A program made the position numbers and the translations under genes. The notes under the pieces are model-generated. The model made no database searches. It was not told where the DNA came from and worked only from the letters and a program-made list of their open reading frames with translations. This document shows, one piece after another, positions 1 to 7,736 of a DNA stretch of 64,000 nt (position 1 is its first letter; each line of letters begins with the position of its first letter). Source of the stretch: UBA6144 sp964399165 (GTDB lineage: Bacteria > Bdellovibrionota > Bacteriovoracia > Bacteriovoracales > Bacteriovoracaceae); contig CAYNPO010000009.1 of assembly GCA_964399165.1 (NCBI GenBank), forward strand, positions 62,001 through 126,000, written 5' to 3'.

Positions 1-353
1 CCGACGGGAACACCGTTTTCACCAGCGCCTATCTCAAAGCTCGGCAGACCTGCTGCAAGTCCGCCTGCCTCCACTGCCCGTACGGCTACACCCTTAAGAA
101 ATGCGGTCTGCAGTTCGCGGACTGGGACCCCTCCCGCGAAGCCGAGGCCCGCGCCATTTTGACCGAAGCTGGCCAGCCGGACCTGGATCTGGCGCCCTTC
201 CTGCCGGATAACGTGAAGTTCGTGTTGATGAAGGATCACGTGGCGGGGTTGATCACCAAGAACCATATCGTGGTGAAGGGCCTTTTCCTGCGGCCCCATT
301 TCCAGGCGCAAGGGATCGTGAAGGAGATCGTGGAGAGCTACTACTTCATTTGA
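1..353 (+). CDS. DUF5522-type cysteine-rich protein, 5' end cut by window
   Basis: The reading frame is open from the first bases of the window and ends in TGA at 351-353, so the start lies outside. The visible part opens with a phenylalanine/tyrosine-rich stretch followed by a dense cysteine cluster, CCKSACLHCPYGY, encoded near 51-90. This is the hallmark of the small DUF5522 proteins, which often carry little else. Here about 70 further residues follow, ending in a segment rich in hydrophobic and basic residues. The cysteines suggest a metal site, but no function is known for the family. The 3' end overlaps the convergent lytic transglycosylase gene by 8 bp. The family assignment is from the motif only. 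Confidence 0.6.
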   Translation, partial: DGNTVFTSAYLKARQTCCKSACLHCPYGYTLKKCGLQFADWDPSREAEARAILTEAGQPDLDLAPFLPDNVKFVLMKDHVAGLITKNHIVVKGLFLRPHFQAQGIVKEIVESYYFI

Positions 354-1005
354 GGGCGACGGTCTTGAGGCCGTTGTAGAAGCCGAAGTAGCGCTTCATG
401 ACGTGGCGGGGATAGTCCTTGGGACGCACCTTCCGGGAGAGGGCGCTCTTCACGTTTTTCGGGCCCATGTTGTAGGCGGCCAGGTACAGTTGCCCCTCAC
501 GGCCGAATTTCTCGCGCAACCAGGCCACGTACGCCGTGCCCAGCTTGATGTTGGCCACGGGATCGCGGAGGGTGCGCTCGCCTTTCCAAGGAGCTTTCAC
601 CCGCTTGGCCATCCACTTGCCGGTGGAGGGACGCAACTGCATGAGGCCGATTTCGCCCACGGGGCCGCGGGCGTCGGGGTTGAAGCTAGACTCACCCGCG
701 ATGATGGCCATCACGAAGAAGGGGTCCAGGCCATGGCGATTGGCCTCTGAGATCACGGCGTGGGCCACGTCCAGGGCTTTCTGACGGTGCTTTTTGGGCA
801 GCTGGCGGGTCACGATGGCCAGCACGTCTTTCTCCAGGTTGGCGCGCTTCTCAGCAGCCGGCACGGCGCTCTTGGGGTAGCGGCGGCCCAGCAGCTCACG
901 GGCGTGCTCCACACGGTTCTCTTCCTTGATACTCGCCAACTTGCGGACGGGTGCGGAGAAGGCGGCGGTGGGAGCGAGAAGGCAAGTGATCAAAATCGCT
1001 TTCAT
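346..1005 (-). CDS. Secreted SLT-type lytic murein transglycosylase
   Basis: The 219-residue product starts with a signal peptide (residues 1-18, ending AFSA-P). The SLT/lysozyme-like fold covers about residues 80-200. The catalytic glutamate is E105 in AGESSFNP, followed by the family motifs GEIGLMQL (117-124) and AAYNMGP (176-182). Such enzymes cleave the MurNAc-GlcNAc bond of peptidoglycan in the periplasm, forming a 1,6-anhydro end. No LysM or other cell-wall binding domain is seen, so it is a minimal form. It stands alone, convergent to the upstream cysteine-rich gene. A 19-bp perfect palindrome lies 112 bp upstream of its start and could control it (inference). Confidence 0.9.
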   Translation of the reverse strand: MKAILITCLLAPTAAFSAPVRKLASIKEENRVEHARELLGRRYPKSAVPAAEKRANLEKDVLAIVTRQLPKKHRQKALDVAHAVISEANRHGLDPFFVMAIIAGESSFNPDARGPVGEIGLMQLRPSTGKWMAKRVKAPWKGERTLRDPVANIKLGTAYVAWLREKFGREGQLYLAAYNMGPKNVKSALSRKVRPKDYPRHVMKRYFGFYNGLKTVALK

Positions 1006-1116
1006 GGGAAACCTCGTTGGTTTCCCTTGGGTATCGCAGGCCGGATGCCATTCGGGGCGGGGGAAGCCCCTGAAAGCGGGAGGGGGAAGGTGGGAGGAAG
1101 TGTCGGGGGTCTGGAC

Positions 1117-1135
1117 GTGTCTAAACTTTAGACAC
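1117..1135. promoter_or_regulatory. Perfect 19-bp palindrome, possible operator
   Basis: GTGTCTAAA-C-TTTAGACAC is a perfect inverted repeat with 9-bp arms around one base. It lies in the AT-richer spacer between the lytic transglycosylase gene (start 1005, reading away to the left) and a tiny ORF ending at 1184. Its symmetry and place fit a repressor or activator site for the transglycosylase gene. No T-run follows, so a terminator is unlikely. Confidence 0.4.
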
Positions 1136-1183
1136 CCAGGCCCCCGCTTAGGGCATTAACCGCAAGAAAACCGGGATAGGACA

Positions 1184-1324
1184 TCAACGACTTCGGGCCT
1201 CCGGCGGCAGCACGGGGGAGCCCACTGGGTAGGCTGCCATGGTGCCAAAGGCCACTAAGCTCACGAAAAGCAAGAAGACGTTGCGCTTGCCGGTGCCGGT
1301 GCGGGAGAAGCGGGTCGTGACCAT
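1184..1324 (-). CDS. Small single-pass membrane protein, 46 aa
   Basis: This short frame was found by reading the spacer. It starts with ATG at 1322-1324, preceded five bases upstream by a perfect Shine-Dalgarno (AAGGAGG, 1330-1336), and stops with TGA at 1184-1186. The product has a basic N-terminus (TRFSRTGTGKR), one hydrophobic segment of about 17 residues (VFLLFVSLVAFGTMAAY) and a short proline-rich tail. This could be a small inner-membrane protein or an uncleaved signal. No family is recognised. Its reality rests on the strong ribosome binding site and membrane-protein composition. Confidence 0.5.
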   Translation of the reverse strand: MVTTRFSRTGTGKRNVFLLFVSLVAFGTMAAYPVGSPVLPPEARSR

Positions 1325-1422
1325 CGAAGCCTCCTTGGTTGGTTTCAGGGCGTACCCCTGCCCGTGCGGCGGATTCCCGTCGGCGGGCAGGCGGAAGGTT
1401 ATGCAGGTGGGGGGAGCCGGGA

Positions 1423-1614
1423 TCAGTTCAGGAAGAACTTGTCCAAGGTCTCCAAGTCGCCGTCAACTGCGGCGATGAGTTCCAACAGGTCCCAGGCCAT
1501 TTCAGAAGCGAGGCGCGGGTCAACGTTGTAGCGTTGGCTTATCTGGTCCACCAAACGGGGACCGAGGTCGCTGGTGCCGAGGGACGAATCAAGGCGTGCG
1601 TGTGTGTGTCTCAT
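1423..1614 (-). CDS. Small acidic helical protein, 63 aa, unknown
   Basis: The frame begins at ATG 1612-1614 with GGAGGA a few bases upstream and ends at 1423. After a histidine-containing N-terminus the protein is mostly helical and acidic, with the C-terminal stretch DLLELIAAVDGDLETLDKFF. There is no signal peptide, membrane segment or cysteine. It lies directly downstream of lexA (47 bp from its stop) on the same strand and may be co-transcribed with it, so a link to the SOS response is possible but only inferred. I do not recognise the family. Confidence 0.55.
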   Translation of the reverse strand: MRHTHARLDSSLGTSDLGPRLVDQISQRYNVDPRLASEMAWDLLELIAAVDGDLETLDKFFLN

Positions 1615-1660
1615 ATGTCCTCCATGACATGGTTTGACGGGAACGGGGGCCGTGTGTGTC

Positions 1661-2257
1661 TTAGTAAATCCGCAGAAGGCCCACCATGACGCCGCGGATT
1701 TCGCACTCGCGGTCTTTCACGACGATGGGCTTCATACTGCTGTTGGCGGGGTGGAGTTCCACCTGCTTCGCCTTTTTGAAGTAGCGCTTGAGCGTGGTTT
1801 CGTTATCAATCACCGCCACCACGATCTGGCCATTGTCCGCCTGGGTCTGGTGGCGGATCACGGCGATGTCGCCACTCAGGATGCCGTCCTCGATCATGCT
1901 CTCGCCTTTAACCTTGAGGCCGTAGTGGTTGCCCCGCTTGAGCATGGTCATAGGCACGGCGATGGTGTCCGTGTTCTCGATGGCCTCGATGGGCACCCCG
2001 GCGGCGATGGACCCCAACAGGGGGATCTCTTCCGTCCCTTGCGACGACATGTGGGAGGGCGTGAGGCCGCGGACGGAGTGGGAGTCGTTGCTGAGGTGCC
2101 CGCCTTGGGTGAGGTACTTGATGTAGTCCTGGACGGAACCCAGGGATTTGAATCCGAAGTGCTCTTGGATTTCTTTCTGGGTGGGGGAGTACCCGTTCTC
2201 GCGGACGAAGTCGGTGATGAAGTCCAACACCTCTTTTTGTTTCTTCGTCAAAGCCAT
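1661..2257 (-). CDS. lexA: LexA repressor, SOS response
   Basis: The 198-residue product is a complete LexA. An N-terminal winged helix-turn-helix (about 1-65, with the LexA-typical NGYSPTQKEI) is followed by the autocleavage site A86-G87 in SIAAGVP and the S24-type peptidase fold. That fold carries catalytic S120 (VKGESMIEDG) and K157 (TTLKRY). I chose ATG at 2257 because GGAAGGAG lies seven bases upstream; the frame stays open further upstream without a good site. RecA-stimulated self-cleavage would derepress SOS genes. Two copies of a 16-bp element just upstream are good candidates for its own operators. Confidence 0.95.
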   Translation of the reverse strand: MALTKKQKEVLDFITDFVRENGYSPTQKEIQEHFGFKSLGSVQDYIKYLTQGGHLSNDSHSVRGLTPSHMSSQGTEEIPLLGSIAAGVPIEAIENTDTIAVPMTMLKRGNHYGLKVKGESMIEDGILSGDIAVIRHQTQADNGQIVVAVIDNETTLKRYFKKAKQVELHPANSSMKPIVVKDRECEIRGVMVGLLRIY

Positions 2258-2271
2258 TGGGAGTCTCCTTC

Positions 2272-2315
2272 CGTAAGTGTTCCGTAAAGAGAACTGTAGC
2301 GTAAGTTTTCCGTAG
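2272..2315. promoter_or_regulatory. lexA: Duplicated 16-bp element upstream of lexA, candidate LexA boxes
   Basis: On the given strand CGTAAGTGTTCCGTAA (2272-2287) and CGTAAGTTTTCCGTAG (2300-2315) are two copies of one element, differing at 2 of 16 positions, 28 bp apart and 15 bp upstream of the lexA start. Within each copy GTAA recurs as GTAA-N7-GTAR, a direct repeat of 11-bp period. This is the geometry of alphaproteobacterial LexA boxes (GTTC-N7-GTTC), not of the usual palindromes. Self-regulation by LexA is the rule, which makes these likely operators. That they bind LexA is inference. Confidence 0.55.
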
Positions 2316-2329
2316 CGCAAAGGAATTTT

Positions 2330-3244
2330 TTATTTTGCGTAGGGGCGGCCCGCTTTCGCCTCTGGTAGGGGCGGTTTCTTGAAGCGCCGGGCGAAGTCGC
2401 AACGTTGGCACAAGGGACTGTGCAGGAGGCCTTCTCGGAAGCCCCGGGCGAGTTTCGTGGCCACTTCTCCGTCCAGGATCTCCTCCAGGGGCGTCTCGAA
2501 GAGGTTGCCCAGGTCGTTGCCCGCTTCCTTGTCCAAGCAACAGGCCACCACGGTCCCGTCCGCGTGCACGCCCACGTGCTGGTGCAAGGCCTGGCAGAAA
2601 CCCTCCTCGCCGTAGAATGTGGCCGTGAGCGCGGGCCACTCGAAGCGCGTGTCGAAGTGGAAGTAGGCGCGGCCCACAATGTTCTTGGAGCGGCGGTGGG
2701 CCACGTCCAGGCGTTCGTTGATGGGCATTCCGAAGAAACCGCAGATCTCGTCGATGAAGTCCTGATTCTCGGCCCGCGGGCCCGTGGTACTGGATAAGTT
2801 CCACAGGCGGAAGTTGATGTAGAGGTCGGGGCGGGCCCGCAGTGCCTCGCGGGTGTAGGCGAGAATGTCGTGCAGATAAGGGCGCCAGTCTTTGGCCGGG
2901 AAATTGTCCTTGAAGCTATGGAGGGAAAAGTTCACTTGGCGCAGGCAAGGATGGAGCAGGCGCTCCCATGGGTGCTGGGCCAAGAGCGTCCCGTTGGTGG
3001 TGAGCTGCACCGGCACGCCCTGGCGTCCGCACTCGTCCAGGATGGCGGCGAAGTCCGGGTGGGAGAGGGGCTCGCCCATGAGGTGCAAGCAGACTTCGTC
3101 GGCCAGGGGAGCGGCCTGGGCGAGGGCGCGTGAGAAATCCGGAAGGGACATCACCTTTTTGGGGCGCTCGACCTCAGGGCAGAAAGTGCACTGGAGGTTG
3201 CAGATGTTGGAGATTTCCAGGTAGACCCGGCGCAGGCGTTTCAT
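2330..3244 (-). CDS. Radical SAM/SPASM domain protein
   Basis: The 304-residue product has the radical SAM cluster motif CNLQCTFC at its N-terminus (C15, C19, C22) and the MGEP-like second motif (LMGEPLSHPDF). A C-terminal SPASM-like region holds further cysteines (GFCQALHQ, VACCLDKEAGNDLGN and PLCQRCDF). Such proteins use SAM and an auxiliary iron-sulfur cluster to modify peptides, proteins or small molecules. No partner peptide gene is visible, so the substrate is unknown. It reads in the same direction as lexA, and its stop lies at the edge of the lexA operator region. The start is the ATG at 3242-3244. Confidence 0.8.
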   Translation of the reverse strand: MKRLRRVYLEISNICNLQCTFCPEVERPKKVMSLPDFSRALAQAAPLADEVCLHLMGEPLSHPDFAAILDECGRQGVPVQLTTNGTLLAQHPWERLLHPCLRQVNFSLHSFKDNFPAKDWRPYLHDILAYTREALRARPDLYINFRLWNLSSTTGPRAENQDFIDEICGFFGMPINERLDVAHRRSKNIVGRAYFHFDTRFEWPALTATFYGEEGFCQALHQHVGVHADGTVVACCLDKEAGNDLGNLFETPLEEILDGEVATKLARGFREGLLHSPLCQRCDFARRFKKPPLPEAKAGRPYAK

Positions 3245-3293
3245 GTCTGGAGGGTATATCGTGTTATGTTCCGGGGGGGAAGGGGCGCATCGT

Positions 3294-3985
3294 TCAACCC
3301 GTCTTGGCCAACGGAGCGGCTCGCTGCAGCGGCAAGGTGATGACGAAGGTTGTGGTGGGGGCCCGCTCGTCTATGGCGATGGTGCCGCCGTGCTCGGCGA
3401 CGATGGAGTGGGTGATGCTCATGCCAAGGCCAGTGCCCTTACCGATCTCCTTAGTGGTGAAGAACGGCGTGAAAATCTGTGCGGCCACTTCTTTTGGGAT
3501 GCCGGGACCGGAGTCGGAGAAACGGATGACCAGGTTGCCGCCCATGATGGAGGTGCGGATGGCGATCCAGGCACCTTCCTTCCCACCCACCTCGTCATTG
3601 GAGTTGTTCAACATGTTCACCAACGCCTGGGCCATGCTCCTCGAGGTTGAGCCGCATGCCTGCGATGTCCACCATGTCCTTGCGGCTCTGGACGATGGTC
3701 AAGATGAGGAAAGCGTTTTCGAACACCACCCAGGCGGCGTGCTCCATCCAGCGCCACTCGCTGCCGGAGGAGACGCCGTACACGGACTGGGGCCAGACCC
3801 AGCCGCGGATGATGTGGTCAAGGGCCACCACCACCGTCCCGGGGATCAGTGTGCGCCAATCGCGGTAGGCGGCGAGGAAGGCCAGGGAGCCGAACACGCT
3901 GAAGTGTGCCTAGGATGCCAAGGCCCGCGACCACGGCGAGTGCCCAGGCTGCTATAGCGATGCGGAGGGTGCTTTTGCGGCCCAT
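3294..3985 (-). pseudogene. Decayed membrane histidine kinase, two internal deletions
   Basis: Three pieces of one sensor kinase can be read in shifted frames. A start with a first hydrophobic helix (ATG at 3985, MGRKSTLRIAIAAW) runs to about 3910. It then switches frame into HFSVFGSLAFLAAYRDW and further membrane segments (to about 3640), which resemble the sensor part of a histidine kinase family. A second switch leads directly to the ATP-binding domain: N-box AQALVNMLNNSNDEV, then FSDSGPGIP and GTGLGMS, with the stop at 3294. The middle transmembrane helices and the whole phospho-acceptor histidine domain are missing. Both junctions change frame, so this is a relic, not a working kinase. 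Confidence 0.75.
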
Positions 3986-4186
3986 GACCGCCTTATCGGT
4001 GGAATTTGCGGTTGGTGGAGGAACATTTCCAAATGAGGAGGGGGGGAGGAGCACCCCTCCAGCCCCCATGGGAGGTTAAGGCCCCAACCTGAAGACGCAG
4101 CCTGGGAATTGTAATTAGTACAACGACAGGGCGTTTTTCCACCATCCGCGCCCGGGACGCGTAGCCTATTCCTTCCAGGAGGCCCC

Positions 4187-6442
4187 ATGCCACGTTCCAT
4201 CCGCCCCGCCCATGGCGCGCTCATCGCCCTCCTCTGCCTTTCCGCCCACGCCGAAATAGGCTCGGCACGACTCACCACCTTCCGCTCCGGCGACGACGAC
4301 GCCGCCATCTTGGCGCGGGTCAACCGCGAGTTGGGGACCCGGCTCACCACCCGAGATTTCCGCATCATCGAGACCACTCCCTTGCAGGGTATGGAATTTC
4401 GCCTCGGTGTCCAGGTACGCGCCAACCAGCCGGTCCAGGGAACCGCTCTGCGCATTTGGCGGACCGCCAACCGGCGTGGATATCTTCTGGTGGAGGCTCG
4501 CCTTGAGCGGCCCTCGGCGCGCAACCGCTTCCACCGCCTCAACAAATTCGCCGAAGGCATGCTCTCTCCCGTCTATCTCGCATCTCCCGTGGCGTTGGAG
4601 CAACAGCAGCAAGCAGTGCGCGCCGTTCTCGCCGCCCACGGTGACGCAGGCGCGGTCCTGGCTCACGAAGATTCATGGAGGGAGGCAGATTTCCGACGTG
4701 TGTTCACCGCGGTGGGCACTAGCGGCACCCACAGGGTGCACTTTTCGCATGAACGCCAACGCGTGGTGGAGCATGACTACGTTCCATTCGCCACCGCCGA
4801 GCTCCCGCCCGTGCGCGCCCGGGGATACTCAGTTTACGAACGTCCTTGGATGGGGGGAAACTCCGCCGTCCTGCCGCCGGAGGACCTGGAGCTGCGTCAT
4901 CTGAGCGACAGTGTGCGCTCCTTCACCCAGGACCCTTTCGCGGCCGTAACCTCCCGCGTGTATCCTTTTGATCCCGTGGGCCTCACAACGTGGTCCGGGG
5001 AAGAGGTGGACAACACCATCCAGCGCCTTGAAAACGCCTTTGGACCGGGCCAGCGCAACCATCACGGCGCTCTCCAGCTCTCCGGCCGCTACGTGGACGT
5101 GACCGTTCATCCTGCGGCAGTGGCGGCTTGGGAAGCCGCGGGCACGCCGGTCCCGGTTTTGTATGCCGACGCCCTCGACTTCGGGCAAGAAGGGCGTAAC
5201 CTCGTGCTGCGCACCCGCCGGCGCCTCCCACCACTCTCGAGCGAGGCGCTCGCCGCGGACCCCGTGGTGGATCCCGCCCATAACAGCGCCGTTTACGCAC
5301 GCGCTGCGACCGACCAAGTGCAAGTGTACTGGGCGGTGAATGAAATCATGGAACGGTTGCAGGGCCTGGGCCTCACCGACCCGAGCATCTCCACGGACAA
5401 ATTCCATGCCGTCCTCTACAACCCGGACCGCACGTACCGCGACAACGCCTTCTACTTCCAAGGAACCATCAATTTCACCACTTACTCCCCGGGCAACGCC
5501 AACATGGCGAGGGACAACACCATCATCTGGCACGAGATCGGACACGGGATGATCGAGCGCTTGATGGGAAGGGATCTCGCCTTGGCCGCGGGTAAAGGCT
5601 TCCACGAGGGCATGGCGGATTTCCTAGCGGAACTCACCCTGCAGGCTTCCGTGGGTAACCGGGATTTCCCTGGTCGCTCCGGGCAGCGGATCCACAACCG
5701 TTCGCTCTTCAACATCGCCAACGAGGCCCACGACGATGGAGAAGCCTACGCGGGGTTCATGAAGCACATGCTCGACGCCGCCATGGCAAGGTGGGGACAG
5801 GCTCGCGGGCTCGCCAAGACTGCGGACTTGGTCTTCCTCGCCATGCGTTTCTCCCGCGCCCATCCGGCCCTGGATGAGCAGGCCTGGGTGCAAAACCTTC
5901 TCTTCGCCGACGGATTGGGATCCCGGTTGCGCGCACGTAACGAATTCTCGGCGTTGGTCTCGGCCGCCCTGGTGGGGCGCAACTTCCGCGCCGACCGGCA
6001 AGGCGCCGCCAGCATGGCGGTGCAGGTCGGGGAACTGCGGCTGGAGCGTGACGGGATGGGATCCCACATGCGCCCCGTGCGCCTGCGCTTCGGGGAAGAG
6101 CAACGCTTCAGCGTGCGCGTCTCCGTCCAGGACGGGAGCGAGCACCGCTTCACCTATCCCCTCACGCTCAAAATCCGTCCCGGCCGCGGAGCCGCGGGTC
6201 CGGTGGATTGGATCGGTGAGGATCAGGGTACCCGCAGCGCCACGATCAACGGGCCGGGCGAAGAAGTCGTGGTGGATGGCATGGGTGTCACTGGCCAGTG
6301 CGATTGGCTCAACGAGGACCGGGAAACCTCGTGCAAGGAATCCCTCCTTATCGACATCCACGAGCCCGGACAGGTGAAGCCGTCAGGCCGCCAGCGCGTG
6401 TTCTACCACGTCTCCGAGCGTGGTAGCGCCCCATTCTTCTGA
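4187..6442 (+). CDS. Large secreted zinc metalloprotease, thermolysin/fungalysin-like
   Basis: The 751-residue product has a short signal peptide (about 1-22). A long N-terminal region (to about 370) may act as a propeptide. A gluzincin core follows, with zinc motif HEIGH at 449-453 and the third ligand E474 in GFHEGMADF, 21 residues later. This is the spacing of the thermolysin (M4) and fungalysin (M36) groups. About 150 C-terminal residues look like a beta-rich accessory domain. The start has AGGAGG six bases upstream. The protein is probably exported to the periplasm or medium to degrade proteins. Its exact peptidase family is uncertain because sequence outside the zinc site is not obviously M4 or M36. 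Confidence 0.8.
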   Translation: MPRSIRPAHGALIALLCLSAHAEIGSARLTTFRSGDDDAAILARVNRELGTRLTTRDFRIIETTPLQGMEFRLGVQVRANQPVQGTALRIWRTANRRGYLLVEARLERPSARNRFHRLNKFAEGMLSPVYLASPVALEQQQQAVRAVLAAHGDAGAVLAHEDSWREADFRRVFTAVGTSGTHRVHFSHERQRVVEHDYVPFATAELPPVRARGYSVYERPWMGGNSAVLPPEDLELRHLSDSVRSFTQDPFAAVTSRVYPFDPVGLTTWSGEEVDNTIQRLENAFGPGQRNHHGALQLSGRYVDVTVHPAAVAAWEAAGTPVPVLYADALDFGQEGRNLVLRTRRRLPPLSSEALAADPVVDPAHNSAVYARAATDQVQVYWAVNEIMERLQGLGLTDPSISTDKFHAVLYNPDRTYRDNAFYFQGTINFTTYSPGNANMARDNTIIWHEIGHGMIERLMGRDLALAAGKGFHEGMADFLAELTLQASVGNRDFPGRSGQRIHNRSLFNIANEAHDDGEAYAGFMKHMLDAAMARWGQARGLAKTADLVFLAMRFSRAHPALDEQAWVQNLLFADGLGSRLRARNEFSALVSAALVGRNFRADRQGAASMAVQVGELRLERDGMGSHMRPVRLRFGEEQRFSVRVSVQDGSEHRFTYPLTLKIRPGRGAAGPVDWIGEDQGTRSATINGPGEEVVVDGMGVTGQCDWLNEDRETSCKESLLIDIHEPGQVKPSGRQRVFYHVSERGSAPFF

Positions 6443-6443
6443 A

Positions 6444-6815
6444 TCAGGGCGTGGCGCGCGGAAAGCGGCAGTTCACCCGTACCCGCTCCAGCCCGCGCAT
6501 GGCGAGGTCGGCGCGGTAGATCCGACCCCAGCGGGGTTCCAGGTCGGGGAAGAGGTCGATTTCCAAGCGGAAGTTGGGTTGCCCGGTGAAGTGCAGGCGT
6601 TGGGGGCGTCCGGTGGGCACGGACCAGACCCGGACTTCGGTGGTGTTCCAGTCCCCGTCCGTCATCACGCGCACGCGGCCGTCGCGGAATGTGCCGAAGC
6701 TCCAGTCCAGCTCAACTTCCACGTGCTGGCGGGCAGCGGTGCGGCCCATGCACTCGATCTCGTCGATGGCGAACGCGGAGAGAGAAATAGAGAGGAGAAG
6801 AACGAAGGATTTCAT
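6444..6815 (-). CDS. Secreted protein of unknown function, 123 aa
   Basis: The start at 6815 gives a clear signal peptide (MKSFVLLLSISLSAFA). The mature part is about 105 residues, with two cysteines (IECMGRT and VNCRFP) that could form one disulfide between the ends, and alternating polar/hydrophobic strands (VEVELDWSF, VRVWSV, LRLHFTG-like) suggesting a beta-sandwich. It lies 7 bp downstream of greB on the same strand, so the two are probably co-transcribed, though a functional tie is not obvious. It is tail to tail with the metalloprotease gene (1 bp gap). The family is not recognised. Confidence 0.65.
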   Translation of the reverse strand: MKSFVLLLSISLSAFAIDEIECMGRTAARQHVEVELDWSFGTFRDGRVRVMTDGDWNTTEVRVWSVPTGRPQRLHFTGQPNFRLEIDLFPDLEPRWGRIYRADLAMRGLERVRVNCRFPRATP

Positions 6816-6822
6816 TTGGACC

Positions 6823-7305
6823 TCACTGAATGGGGAGATATTCCAGCCGCAGGATCTCCAGCGTGGAGGCGCCGGTGGGCGCCTGGACCTCGACTTCGTC
6901 GCCGGGCCGTTTCCCCAGCAAAGCACGCCCCACCGGGGATTGCCAACTGATCCAACCTTTGGCGGTGTCGACTTCGTCTACCCCCACGATGCTCCAGCGC
7001 TTCTCCCGCCCTTCCTCGTCGCGCGTCGTGACGGTGGCGCCGAACTGCACGCGCTCCGCCTTCACGCTCGCGGGGTCCACCACTACCGCGGCGTCCAAAC
7101 GGCCAGTGAGGAAGCGCACCCGGCGGTCGATCTCGCGCAGGCGCTTCTTCCCGTACTGGTAGTCGGCATTCTCGGAGCGGTCCCCATTACCAGCGGCCCA
7201 TTGCACTAGTTTGCAAACCTCTGGTCGTTCGACCCGCATCAGCTGGTGCAGCTCGTCCGTCAAAGCTTTGTGCCCCGCCGGCGTGATGTAGTTCTTCTTT
7301 TCCAT
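6823..7305 (-). CDS. greB: Transcription elongation factor GreB
   Basis: The 160-residue product has the normal GreA/GreB length and architecture. An N-terminal coiled coil (about 5-75) contains the acidic tip that enters the RNA polymerase secondary channel (GNGDRSENADYQYGKKRLRE). A C-terminal FKBP-like domain ends with the conserved GDEVEV segment. The NADYQYGKKRLREIDRR stretch favours GreB over GreA. Gre factors stimulate cleavage of backtracked transcripts. The start at 7305 has no strong Shine-Dalgarno. It is divergent from a lipoprotein gene whose start is 42 bp away, so both promoters lie in a very short spacer. Confidence 0.9.
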   Translation of the reverse strand: MEKKNYITPAGHKALTDELHQLMRVERPEVCKLVQWAAGNGDRSENADYQYGKKRLREIDRRVRFLTGRLDAAVVVDPASVKAERVQFGATVTTRDEEGREKRWSIVGVDEVDTAKGWISWQSPVGRALLGKRPGDEVEVQAPTGASTLEILRLEYLPIQ

Positions 7306-7346
7306 GCTAAGATGGGGTGAGTTTAGTCCGCCTGATGGAGGGACGC

Positions 7347-7736
7347 ATGAAAAATCTGTTTTTACCCGCGTTGTTGTTGGTGGCTGCTTGCGCCTCCAAG
7401 CCGCAGCTATATCCCAACGCCAAGTATAAACGCGTGGGCAAGGAGGCCGCCCGCCAGGACGTCGAAAAGTGCATGGCCGAAGCGGAGGAGCACGTCGAAA
7501 GCGGCAAGGGCAAGCAGGTGGCAAAAGGCGCCGGTGCCGGCGCGGCCATCGGTGCAGCCATGGGCGCGGTTTCGGGGCTCTTCACCGGAGACGTCGGGGG
7601 CAGCATCGCGCGCAGCGGAGCCGTGGGCGCAGCTGGCGGCGCCACGGTAGGCGGGCTTTCACCGGACCAGATTAAGCGCAACTACGTGAACCAATGCCTG
7701 GGAGAAAAGGGCTATCAGGTTCTGGGTTGGGACTGA
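7347..7736 (+). CDS. Glycine-zipper lipoprotein, 129 aa
   Basis: The ATG at 7347 with GGAGGG upstream gives a lipoprotein signal with lipobox VAAC (12-15). The mature protein has a basic, helical N-terminal part (VGKEAARQDVEKCMAEAEEH), then a glycine-zipper membrane segment rich in GAGAGAAIGAAMGAVSG-type repeats (about 60-100), and a C-terminal cysteine. Glycine-zipper lipoproteins of the outer membrane (SlyB/Pal-like) are thought to influence membrane integrity, but the role of this one is unknown. The 3' end overlaps the convergent gene by 22 bp. Confidence 0.75.
   Translation: MKNLFLPALLLVAACASKPQLYPNAKYKRVGKEAARQDVEKCMAEAEEHVESGKGKQVAKGAGAGAAIGAAMGAVSGLFTGDVGGSIARSGAVGAAGGATVGGLSPDQIKRNYVNQCLGEKGYQVLGWD

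Noticed and set aside
1117..1135. Sigma-28 (FliA) -35 box TAAAGTTT within the palindrome
   Set aside because: The expected GCCGATAA box at 11 bases is absent; the nearest GC-rich match lies four bases too far.
1908..2804. Long antisense reading frame opposite the radical SAM gene and lexA
   Set aside because: It is arginine/proline/histidine-rich and overlaps two well-supported genes in another frame, as expected of a GC-rich shadow.
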